Source of the DNA: Aphidius gifuensis
Taxonomy: Eukaryota; Arthropoda; Insecta; Hymenoptera; Braconidae
Assembly (NCBI RefSeq): GCF_014905175.1
Contig: NC_057792.1
Span: 434,001 to 498,000 of the forward strand
Length of the DNA: 64,000 nt
Direction of reading: 5' to 3'
Position 1 is the stretch's first letter. Each line of letters begins with the position of its first letter. This document shows positions 1-10,534 of the stretch, one piece after another. The translations under genes were made by a program, and so were the position numbers. The notes beneath the pieces are model-generated. The model did no database searches. It had not been told where the DNA came from and was given only the letters and a program-made list of their open reading frames with translations.

Positions 1-253
1 TTCAACATTTGCCAGGTAACGTATAACAAACATTATTTTTATTTTTATATTTTTCTTTTGCATTTCTTGAACAAACAATATTGTAATTTTTTTTTCTTTT
101 CAGGATAATAATGATATTGTATTGGTTTCTAACAATACCCTCATCGGAATTGCAACAAAAATAGGTTGTCAATCAAAGGTCAATGTTTTCAGTCGTTTAT
201 CAGGGTATTTGCCAATGCTAAATTTAAACGACACAAATGATGATGATTTATAA
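1..253 (+). CDS. 3' end of an unidentified protein-coding gene (last two exons, partial)
   Basis: Two exon pieces read in one frame: 1-15, a GT donor at 16, a pyrimidine-rich tract ending in CAG at 101-103, then 104-251 and a TAA stop at 251-253. The last exon encodes 49 residues beginning DNNDIVLVSNNTLIG and ending in an acidic NDTNDDDL tail. An AATAAA polyadenylation signal follows at 259-264. I do not recognise the family. The hydrophobic and turn-rich stretch could be the last strand of a beta-propeller, but that is a guess. The gene starts outside the window, so its size and function are open. It is transcribed in the same direction as Hsp83 downstream. Confidence 0.6.
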
Positions 254-258
254 ATGAA

Positions 259-264
259 AATAAA
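259..264 (+). promoter_or_regulatory. AATAAA polyadenylation signal of the upstream partial gene
   Basis: A canonical AATAAA lies six bases after the stop codon of the partial gene and is followed by AT-rich sequence. Confidence 0.5.
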
Positions 265-617
265 TAATTTATATATCTTTTCAAATATATTATTTAAATG
301 ACTCTTGGAATTGAGAATAATTTGTCATTTTGTTAATTTAAATATAAATTATTATTTGTAATTTGAGTTAATAAATTTTGATAATTAAAACAAATACCTA
401 TGAAAATTTATCCTAGTTTTTTGATAATTATAAATCTAATTAATCCTACATCATTCAAGATGTAAATAAAAATATTTTCATAAAGAAAATTTAATATTTT
501 TCATCAAATTTTCATTTCGTCCTGTCTTACCGACGTAATTACAACAGTAGAAATTTATTTCAACCAAGAGATGGCTCACCAATGTCGATTTCGAGTCGAC
601 CAGTGTTTTGGATTCAT

Positions 618-650
618 CAAGCAAGCCACCCAAGCCACCAAGCCACCAAG
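618..650 (+). repeat. short tandem repeat with CAAGCCAC-type units
   Basis: About four imperfect copies of an 8-base unit (AAGCCACC/CAAGCCAC) lie back to back upstream of Hsp83, between the upstream gene and the distal heat-shock element. I see nothing else in 265-700. Confidence 0.5.
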
Positions 651-714
651 TCCTAGCACATGCGCATCCTATTTATGCATATCCTATTTATATTTTCTAG
701 ATAATTCTAGACTC

Positions 715-737
715 TTCTAGAATCTTCTCGAAATTTC
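715..737 (+). promoter_or_regulatory. distal heat-shock element, five perfect units
   Basis: Alternating TTC and GAA triplets occur exactly every five bases: TTC 715, GAA 720, TTC 725, GAA 730, TTC 735. This is the trimeric-HSF recognition pattern with five contiguous units. Further half-matching TTCTAGA motifs sit just upstream (694-710). It lies about 0.6 kb before the inferred Hsp83 start site and is the best HSE in the window. Confidence 0.75.
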
Positions 738-1046
738 TAATCGATGAAAAAACATTAAAAAATGATTTCCAACAATTTTTTATTGCAAAAATATTTTTTT
801 CTCAATTTCACATCAATTTAAATAATAAAATGAATAAATATTTTTTTATTAAATTATTTATTAATATTTATAAACAATTTAAATTAGTTTTATAAATATT
901 ATTACTCTTATTTTTAAATAAACAATAAAATCATAACTTAACATTTAAAAATTCATTTAAATATTTTTATTAATTTTTTTTCAAAATTAAAATTAATTTA
1001 AATATTTATTTATAGTATTGTTTATTTATATATTTATTTAGACAAC

Positions 1047-1054
1047 TTCTAGAA
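1047..1054 (+). promoter_or_regulatory. two-unit heat-shock element
   Basis: TTCTAGAA is one inverted TTC/GAA pair with correct spacing. It lies between the distal and proximal heat-shock elements upstream of Hsp83. Confidence 0.4.
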
Positions 1055-1254
1055 GCATCTGTGGCGTTTCCAATTTGCCGGAAACTCACCCCAACCAGAC
1101 AACAATTTTTTTTTTTAATTTAATTAAATAATTATGAAAAAAAATTAATAAAAATGCATAAATTTATCTCAAAAAAATTGTTTAATCTATAGAAAAATTA
1201 TTATGACAATTTTTTAATTAAATAAATAAATTTGTAGATGTATTTTATATTGTA

Positions 1255-1288
1255 TTCTAGAATTTTCGACTGGTCGATGTTTCTAGAA
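1255..1288 (+). promoter_or_regulatory. proximal heat-shock element of Hsp83
   Basis: TTC at 1255, GAA at 1260 and TTC at 1265 form a perfect three-unit element. A second TTCTAGAA pair follows at 1281-1288, about 15 bases before the TATA-like sequence. HSF bound here would sit next to the core promoter, as in Drosophila hsp83. Confidence 0.75.
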
Positions 1289-1302
1289 TAATTGCAAGCC
1301 GA

Positions 1303-1335
1303 TAAAAGCGAGTGTCGCTGGCGCCTTGGCATCAG
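1303..1335 (+). promoter_or_regulatory. Hsp83 core promoter (TATA-like box and initiator)
   Basis: ATAAAAG at 1303-1309 is followed about 28 bases later by an initiator-like CATCAG around 1330-1335. The spacing fits a TATA/Inr promoter. The exact start site is inferred, and the 5' UTR then runs to the ATG at 1469 with no obvious intron. Confidence 0.5.
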
Positions 1336-1468
1336 AACCAAAAGTGAAACAGAGCTGTACGTATCGTGCATAAACAAAGTATTCTATTCAACTGCATATC
1401 CTCAAGGATAATAATTTATTGCAATTGTTTATAAATCAAACTACCAATTTTAATTGAATTACATCAAG

Positions 1469-3896
1469 ATGCCTGAAAACGTAGAAACTGGTGATGTTGA
1501 GACATTTGCATTTCAAGCTGAAATTGCTCAGCTTATGAGTCTAATTATAAACACCTTTTACTCCAATAAAGAAATATTTCTTCGTGAATTAATTTCAAAC
1601 TCATCTGATGTAAGTAAACAATAATTTAAATTACCATCATTTAATTTTTCATAAATTTATTTATCAAGTCAATCAAGTCTAACCTATTTAATTGTATATT
1701 TTTTAAAAGTCACAATTAAAATTAATAAATAGCTTAATGATTCATCAACTAATCATGTTGTTGTTGTTGTTTGTGTCAACAGGCCTTGGACAAGATTCGT
1801 TATGAATCATTGACTGATCCAACCAAGCTTGACAGCTGCAAGGATCTTCACATCAAGATCATTCCAAACAAGGCTGATAGAACTCTAACCATCATTGATA
1901 CGTATGTATAATTATTTATTTTAAATAAATAAATAAAATATTTATTTGTTTTATTTATCAATAATAATTAACTAATAAATTTTATGTTAATTTTTTGTGC
2001 AGTGGTATTGGTATGACTAAAGCTGACCTTGTCAACAACTTGGGTACAATTGCTAAATCTGGCACCAAGGCATTTATGGAAGCACTTCAAGCTGGTGCTG
2101 ATATATCAATGATTGGTCAATTTGGTGTTGGTTTTTATTCAGCATATCTTGTTGCTGATAATGTAACAGTCATATCAAAACATAATGATGACGAACAATA
2201 CATTTGGGAATCATCTGCTGGTGGATCATTTACAATTCGTCAAGATACTGGTGAATCACTTGGTCGTGGTACTAAAATGATCTTGACAATTAAAGAAGAT
2301 CAAGCTGAATATCTTGAAGAGTCAAAGATCAAAGAAATTGTTAAAAAACATTCACAATTTATTGGTTATCCAATTAAATTATACATTGAAAAAGAAAGAG
2401 AAAAAGAATTAACTGATGATGAAGAAGAAGAAGTTAAAGATAAAGATAAAGATGATGATACACAACCAAAAATTGAAGAAGTTGGTGAAGATGAAGAGGC
2501 TGATGATAAAGATAAGAAAAAAAAGAAAAAAACAATTAAAGAAAAATACATTGATGATGAAGAGTTGAATAAAACAAAGCCACTTTGGACAAGAAATCCA
2601 GATGACATTACTCAAGATGAGTATGGTGAATTTTACAAGAGCTTGACAAATGATTGGGAAGATCATTTAGCTGTTAAACATTTCTCAGTTGAGGGTCAAC
2701 TTGAATTTAAAGCTCTGCTATTTTTACCACGTCGTTCACCATTTGATTTGTTTGAAAACAAAAAGAAAAAGAACAACATCAAGCTGTATGTTAGACGTGT
2801 CTTTATCATGGACAATTGTGAAGATCTTATTCCAGAGTATCTCAATTTCATGAAGGGTGTTGTTGACAGTGAAGACTTGCCATTGAACATCAGTCGTGAA
2901 ATGTTACAACAAAATAAAATTCTCAAAGTTATTCGTAAAAATCTTGTTAAAAAATGCATGGAGCTATTTGAAGAAATATCAGAAGATAAAGAAAACTTTA
3001 AAAAATTCTATGAACAATTTTCAAAGAATCTCAAACTTGGTATTCATGAAGATAGTACAAATAGAAAAAAATTATCTGAATTATTGAGATATCATACATC
3101 AGCATCTGGTGATGAAATGTGTTCATTGAAAGACTACGTTGATCGTATGAAGGAAAATCAAAAACACATTTATTATATTACTGGTGAAAATAAAGATCAA
3201 GTTGCTAACAGTGCATTTGTTGAAAGAATCAAGAAACGTGGTTTTGAAGTTGTCTACATGACTGAGCCAATTGATGAATATGTTGTTCAACAATTGAAAG
3301 AATTTGATGGTAAACAATTGGTCTCAATTACAAAAGAAGGCTTGGAACTTCCAGAATCTGATGAAGATAAAAAACTAATGGAAGAAAACAAGACTAAATT
3401 TGAAGAGTTATGTAAAGTCATGAAAGACATTTTGGACAACAAAGTTGAAAAGGTTGTTGTATCAAATCGTCTTGTTAATTCACCATGTTGTATTGTCACA
3501 TCACAATATGGTTGGACAGCAAACATGGAAAGAATCATGAAGGCCCAAGCACTCAGGGACACATCAACAATGGGTTACATGGCTGCCAAGAAACATCTTG
3601 AAATTAATCCAGATCATCCAATCATCGAGAATCTTAGAAGCAAAATTGAAGTTGACAAACATGATAAATCAGTCAAAGATCTTGTTGTATTAATTTATGA
3701 AACATCATTAATGGCATCTGGATTTGCCCTTGAAAATCCACAAGTTCATGCAACTAGAATTCATCGTATGATTAAATTGGGTCTTGGTATTGAAGATGAT
3801 GATGTACCAATGGAAGAAGTCAAAGATTCATCTGATTCTACACCAGTTGTTGAAGAAGCCACTGAAGATTCTTCAAGAATGGAAGAAGTTGATTAA
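1469..3896 (+). CDS. Hsp83: heat shock protein 90 (cytosolic HSP90, Hsp83)
   Basis: Cytosolic HSP90 chaperone, an ATP-driven dimer that folds kinases and receptors. CDS = join(1469..1609, 1783..1901, 2003..3896), 717 aa, the usual length. The first two introns have clean GTAAGT or GTATGT donors and CAG acceptors. Exon 1 carries the start of the GHKL ATPase domain ([15 protein letters not shown], residues ~33-47). The ATP lid and glycine motifs follow: DTGIGMTK near residue 90 and GVGFYSA at 128-134. A highly charged D/E/K linker occupies about residues 215-290. The middle domain has the conserved [15 protein letters not shown] segment. The protein ends in MEEVD, the TPR-co-chaperone docking motif that marks a cytosolic rather than ER or mitochondrial HSP90. 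Heat-shock elements upstream fit stress induction. Confidence 0.98.
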
Positions 3897-4205
3897 ATTC
3901 AATTTCAAAACAACAACAACAACTACAAATTACAACATCCAAAGACTTTTGAGAAGAAAAAAAAAAATAATAACAAAATGACTGTGGTATTATACTTGTT
4001 GAGTATTTACTATTAAACTTAATTTTTTTTTTTTCATTATTATGAATAATTTTGACTGATTTAATCATCAATAGTTACTCAATGTATTTATTCATTTTTT
4101 TTTTTTTTTTGTATCTTGTCTGATTGTCATCATTCCATGACTTGATGTAAATTCATTTTCATCTTAATTATTAGAACACATGATCATTGTTTATATGTAT
4201 AAATT

Positions 4206-4211
4206 AATAAA
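4206..4211 (+). promoter_or_regulatory. AATAAA polyadenylation signal of Hsp83
   Basis: A canonical signal about 310 bases after the stop codon. The 3' UTR between them is A/T homopolymer-rich. Confidence 0.5.
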
Positions 4212-7100
4212 GTACAATTAATTAATAAAAAAATAATTATCTTTTAAATTACCTTGTTGTTTTTTGCTTATTGTTGCTCATTTTTTTTTTTCTTTTTATT
4301 TGAGACAGGAAAAATACTTGAAATTGCTCCAAATCACATCTTCGTTGTTGTCTTTTATTTTTCATCACTTATTGATTGTTTTATTCTCTAATCACTTTAA
4401 AAAATTCACACCGATAAACTACATAATTGTCGATATTATTTACACTAATTATTGATAATTGCACTGATTTTTTTAACTCCAATATTCGACTAATAACTCT
4501 TTTTTTTTTTTTTTTTTTTTATTGAAAAAACGGTTTTTCAAGATGGCGGCAAAATAATCAACTGATTTACCGACTATTAATTTACAGATGTTTTGGTCGG
4601 TACTGCAGACTTAGCGTCTTTTTATTATTATTATCAAAAAAACAACAAATACTTTTATCATTTATCATTGTTTATAATTATTCAAAAAAAAATAATAATA
4701 CTAATGCACACAGTTTAAGATTTGTTTATTAATTCAAATTTTATTGTAAAAATTGTTTAAAAATTTAGACAAACATAAATGCACCTGTAGATGGCGTTTT
4801 GTTAATTTTTGTCGTTGCAATGTTGCAGTTTGTCGATCTCTCTCTTTCTCATCACCCCCTGGACCACTTTTTCTATTTCTGGGCAATCTAAAATAATAAC
4901 CACGTTGTTAATTAAATAATCAAATAGTATTTTCATATATTTAACAAATAAAAAAACGTAAAAGTAACATATCCAACAATTGAACAATCATCAATCAAAA
5001 AGGTAAGCTACTTATTCATTTATTAAACATTTAACAATAAAAATATTTTCAACAAAATATATTTCCACATTTGTGGTTATATCTGAGGTTATCTCTAAGC
5101 ATCAAAAAAATAAAAATAAAATTGCGTTAACAAATATGAAAAATAGAGATTACAAAAAAAAAAAAAAAATAATAAAAAAGATAAGCATTGTGTGGCCTTG
5201 TAACTGTCGACATGCTTTTTTATCTTTAAAAATTCATTTTTTTTTTTTTTTTTTTTTTTCCATTGTCACGGTAGATACTTGCTGGCTTTTTTTTTCCTCC
5301 TAAAAAGCATTGAATACACCATGTTTAAAATTTTAAAAATAAAAATATAAATATGTACATATTTAATAAAAATAAATTTTGACGTAAAAATAGTCGACTC
5401 ATTTTAAATAATAAAAAAAAGAGAAAAAAAACATGTATGTATTATTAATACACACACATACATATTGTAGATGTACTGTTACTAAACTGTAGAGTAATCA
5501 ACATGAACGTTACTCTGGTGCTACGGGATATGTTGGCACGGCCATTTTGTTTTAGCGTGATGTCACTACGTGGCCTACTTCAGTGACTCCACGTGCACGG
5601 GTCATCGACCTCGCTCTCTTCTACAATTTATACATACTAAAAAGTCTTTCTCTCTGGTTCCCTACTCGATTATTTATTTATTTTTTTTTTTCATTATATT
5701 CATTCGTTTTAATTTTTTTATTTTTGTTCTGTCCACTATTACACCCGGGCCGTTATGATTGTCTCCATCAACATCATGGTGCCTTGAGTTGATGGTTAAT
5801 CCACTGTGAACCAGACAAAATTCACTGGCTTATTTTTCATGCAATCCACTTGATCATCATTTTTCTAAACACGTATATTCTCTTATTTTTCATCAAATTA
5901 AAATATAAAAAAAAAAAAAAAAATTTATTTATTTATCAAATCATAATGCAGTTTTCTTGTAATTTTTTTATTTTTATTTGGCTTCATTGATTTGAGTGTT
6001 TTAAAATTGAGGCAAATCCCAGTATAAAAATATCATAATTTTCGAGTTATTAAATTTGCTTATTTTATATTGTTGTTGTTGTTGTTGTTTATGAAATGAA
6101 GGGGATGGATCAATGAAAGGTTTGACCGACTGACCCAGTTACCCCGGCGGTTGCAGTCTCGATAGATCCATCCCTTGTAAACGACCTGGTAAAACTACCA
6201 CCCACATTTTCACCAGGGGGTGACCTCCATATGCACTTTGCTGTGCTTCAATCTCTTTGTCTCGAAAAATATATATTTTCTATTTTATTTAGCATAATTT
6301 CTTTGTCGAAAAATCTATGCACTTGATAATTTATTATTTCAATTTTTATGGAAATTATTTTTTATAATAAATGAAAAATCTTCCATTACATTAACTCAAT
6401 ATTTTCAAGTGAATATTTCAAAAACTTGAAATATATAAAATAAAAATCTCCACATCATTTTTCACTTTTTTCTCTTTTCTTTAACGTCTTATTAAATTTC
6501 CCTTTTTTTTTTTATTTTCATTTCTAAACTTTTTAACTTGGCGAAATGACTGTGTCTAAAATATTACGTAAGTCATAGAAAATACTTGTGAATAAAAAAT
6601 TAAATGAGTGAATCAGTCAGGCGAGCAGGTACAAAGTACAAATCTCACACATTATGTGCATATGCTAATACTTGAAATAAAAAATATATATATTCATTGG
6701 AGTGAGAAGAATTGCATGTATATTCAATGGAAAATAAAAAAAAAAAAAAAAAAAAACAATTATAATTATTATTTATTTTTTTGTTGAAATGAGTCAAGTG
6801 GCAGTTCTGGTCGTTTATAAAATATCTGAGTATGTTTGTAATATATTGTGTACAAGGCAAAAAAATTTAACAACAACTAAAATCATCATGAGGAAAAAAA
6901 TATTATAAATATATTTATTTAAAAAAACTAAAAATACTTTTATCATCCACTACACGCTTTATGAACGTCTACTTTCTAATGTTGCCTCATCAACATTTTA
7001 CTCTCCATTGGTGTATATTGTACAACAACTATTTTCATCATTATTAAATAGCAAAAAAAAAAAACTATATATTAATAATAAAATTTATATTTATTTACAG
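4212..7100. other. noncoding AT-rich block after Hsp83
   Basis: No conserved coding region is recognisable. The block contains a promoter-type CAAGATGGCGGC motif (YY1/Pho-like) at 4539-4550, a good splice donor AAAAAG/GTAAGC at 5002/5003, a GC-richer patch at 5500-5630 with a CACGTG at 5590-5595, and a hairpin-forming patch at 6102-6174. These could mark start sites of noncoding transcripts. The rest is homopolymer and simple sequence. Confidence 0.4.
6102..6174. repeat. 10-bp perfect inverted repeat around a GC-rich loop
   Basis: GGGATGGATC at 6102-6111 pairs perfectly with GATCCATCCC at 6165-6174. The 53-base interior is unusually GC-rich for this region and can form a second small GACUG/CAGUC stem. 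It might be a structured RNA or a conserved element; I do not recognise a known microRNA in it. Confidence 0.4.
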
Positions 7101-7219
7101 ATGGCTAAACAAAATAACGACAAATTGAATAAAATGCTGAGTTGTATTATTACAACAAATAACGATGAATGTTTTATGACCAAAAATAAAACTTGGCTGT
7201 CTACAAGGAAATATCATTG
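7101..7219 (+). other. candidate internal exon (splice-bounded open frame)
   Basis: A good acceptor (ATTTACAG ending at 7100) precedes an in-frame ATG, and the open frame of 39 codons runs directly into a consensus donor (TTG/GTGAGT at 7219/7220). The reading begins MAKQNNDKLNK and is hydrophilic. I do not recognise a family. It could be a first coding exon, a microprotein or an exon of a noncoding RNA; no partner exon can be proven from sequence alone. Confidence 0.3.
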
Positions 7220-9684
7220 GTGAGTTGTCTAATATACATATGTTTTTTATTATCAATCCAGTGCCTTGACTAGTTGGTCATGTTTTGTACATTTTAAATA
7301 TTTAAAAAAATATTTCTTTTGTTGAAGAAAATTACTGATATATATACCAACCGCGACGAAAATAGGGCGTGATATTATATAGCTCAAAATTCTCATGAGA
7401 ATTTTTTTTTATATACTTGTATGCACGATGAGGTGGTCCCCTATTTTTTATTTCTCTTTTTCATCTAAACGCATGCGTTGTCGTCATCGTCATCGTCGTA
7501 GTCGTCGTAACGTTTGCTAACAAAGCGCATACAACACACACCCGACGTTTTTGACGTTAAACACATGACATTCAGTTTAATGCAGATAGTTTTGCAAATG
7601 GGGTTATGCCTTTGATACCGCTATATATATATATTTTATTTCTTTTTTTTTTTTTTTTTGTCTTATCTCACAGTCTGTTTCTGGCTGCAGCTTCTAACTG
7701 TATTCATCTCTTTCTCTCTCTCCCTCTTTCAATAGCCACTCACTGTCTCACTGCATCCGGCTTAATCAATACTTATCAAATGCAGATAATAATATTTTGA
7801 TTTTTATTTAAATTATTATATTATTTTTTACTACTACTATTTTTTATTTATTTATTTTTACTGTTATTTTCAATCGTGTTATTGATGGCTGTTCCACCCC
7901 TTGATGAAAACATTTTTTTTTATTATTTTTTCTCTCCCCGATGTATCTCGTGTAACATGCTCTTGTTACTATCGTATATAATTAATTTTATTAGTGAATA
8001 TTGAGGCACGTTGACAAGCTGATATGCCACTAATGTCTATCCCTCATTTTGCCATGAAATAATTGATGAATATTAAATTTTAACATGTTTGTCTGTTGAA
8101 TCTTTCAATAATAAATTTAATTAAAAATTAATATTTTTCATTTTCTAATATATTTTTTACTTTTTTTTTAAGCTCAAGCATTTTTTATTTGTTCATTTTA
8201 AAACTAGAACACACGAAGCTTTTTGGTAAATGTGTCAACCACCACACTGCTGGTGGGATCAATACTCTGCCCTCGTTCCACTTCCTTCATTCGTCCCCTC
8301 GGTACCTAGAGCTTCCCTATCAGGGGCTTTTTTTTTTTTTATTTCTCTTTTTTCTCTTTTTTTTTTTTCTCTATCTCTCACCACCCCCTTTGACTACCTC
8401 GACAGTAGTTTACAGCGATGAAGAAAATACGTGGTTCAAAAGTATAGCACATAGAAAAAAAAAAAACATCAAAACTTTTTTATTATTTTTTTTTTGATAA
8501 CATAAATTTTTTATTTATAAAAATAATAATTTTCTGCATTGCAGATATATAATTAATAATTTATTTATATCAAATTGATTATAAAAAAAAAAAAATATTT
8601 AACCTCTTAAATTTAAAAACAAAAAAAGAATATTTTTCATGCAGCAGCATCGCAACAACGACGTAAGCTCTGATATTTTTGCCAAATGGGTCAAAGCACT
8701 GTGAGAGCTTTAGGGAGGCCAAGAGAAAATAAAAAAGAGGGCTTTACAAGTAAAGAGGGTCGTGGTGATGTTGAAGAAGAACAAGATGATGAAGATGAAA
8801 AAAAAAAAAAAAATATATATAAAGAGATAGAGAGAGAGTTGATGATGAGAGGCAATGGTTAGTAGTATTGGTGGGGATGTTGGCACGATGAAGCGGTGCG
8901 CGTTGTCGAGGGTCGCCCTGAGGGGTTGGATACGTAATGGGGGTGAATATATACGGGTCCAAGAGTGTTTGATCAATACTCGCTGTCACCTACGCCGTGG
9001 CCCCGAAGCCGCATGGTAACAGAGACAGAACCCGTGGGGCCTACATTTCTTCACTTGAACATTTTTTTATTTTTTTCTTTAAATATTTATTTATACACTT
9101 TATATATTTACCTCATAGAAAACTGGTAAAAATTATATATTATATATTTCTATTTTAAAATTTTTCGAAACAAAAAATTTCTATTTAATTATGTATTTTA
9201 GATGATGGTTTAATTTAAGCTCAAATCTTAATATATAATCTGGTCGTTTGATTTAATTTTTACCTGGTGAAGTTAGAAATTGGCCGGTGATTTTTAACGA
9301 CACTTAAAATTTCGTAAAACTTGTATCGTTGCCAAGCAAGTATTTTGTTACGCAATCGAAATCCAGAGACATCATCAAATGTAACCCTAATAATCATGCA
9401 TATATTTTTGTGTGTCTGTGTATTTTTTTTTTTTTTCATTTTTTTCTTTATAAACAACTTGGCTCATTTATTTATTTATTTTTTTTTATTTAAACACTCG
9501 TTTCATCCAAGAAAATTAAGCTTGAAAATCATATTATTTTAAATTAAATTCACCCTAATTTTTTATACACACACGGACGTATTTATATTTAATAAAAAAT
9601 TGCAGATTATTTTTCTTTTTAAATATTCTAATCTTTGTCGATAGTGATAGATATATAAATTTTATTTTTACTGTGTGTATTAGA

Positions 9685-9706
9685 GTGTGTGTGTGTGTGT
9701 GTGTGT
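9685..9706 (+). repeat. (GT)11 microsatellite
   Basis: Eleven uninterrupted GT dinucleotides. Confidence 0.9.
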
Positions 9707-10500
9707 ATAACAGTCCGTTATCCGATTCGAAGGTCCCGAGTGTAGTGTCAATATTTGTTAATGTCAAACAAATGTTCATAAACTCATTTTATATTTTTTT
9801 TGTTGCACTTCTTGCACCAGCTTCGAGCTAATACATTTGAATTTCTCAATGTATATACTGAATAAATATGTCGAGTAATTGTTTCAAAAATAAAATCCTC
9901 ATTGAATTGAAAAAAAAAAAAAAAAACCATTTTATTTTTAAATAAATATTATACGCCTATTGAATGTCTTGAAAAGTCAACTTGAAGTATTTTAAATTAG
10001 TTCATCACATAATATAAATATAAAAAAAATATTTTTTATTTTTTCATCATGATTTTTGTTTTTTAAATACGATATTTTCAATGCTCTCTCATTTAACAAT
10101 AAAAAATTAAAAATTATTAAACAACATAAAATTAGAAAAAAAAAAAAAAGAGAACATTTATTTTTTTTTTTTTATTTCTTTTTTTTCTATGAAGCATAAA
10201 AGATTTAACGGGTCAAAAAACAAGACCAACGGTTTTTCTCTCACAGTCTCCAAAAAGTAATCGTGAACAAAGAAAGAACATAGAAAAAATAACGGCCTAT
10301 GTATACATATAAAATAACCACCCCAATGTTGAACGAAAGAAAGGTCTTTGTGTCGTTGAATTTTCCGTACAAAATGATTTAAAAAAAAAAAAAGTTTAAA
10401 GGCATGGAAAAATATGTATAGAAATGAATAGAAAAAAATAAGACATATATTTTTCAAGTATATTATCAAGAAAATAAAATATAATTTTTATTCGAATATC

Positions 10501-10534
10501 GGCACGTGTCCCTGGGGCCACGTGCCCAAAGGTC
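10501..10534. promoter_or_regulatory. palindromic pair of CACGTG E-boxes next to an AAAGGTCA half-site
   Basis: GGCACGTG at 10501-10508 is mirrored by CACGTGCC at 10519-10526, giving a near-perfect 26-base palindrome. It is followed at once by CCAAAGGTCA (10525-10534), the half-site form used by many nuclear receptors. E-boxes of this core are bound by bHLH factors of the Myc/USF/CLOCK/Met type. This looks like a compact enhancer module, but binding is inference. Confidence 0.4.

Noticed and set aside
2366..3562. Minus-strand frames inside Hsp83
   Set aside because: Codon-bias shadows of the Hsp83 coding strand.
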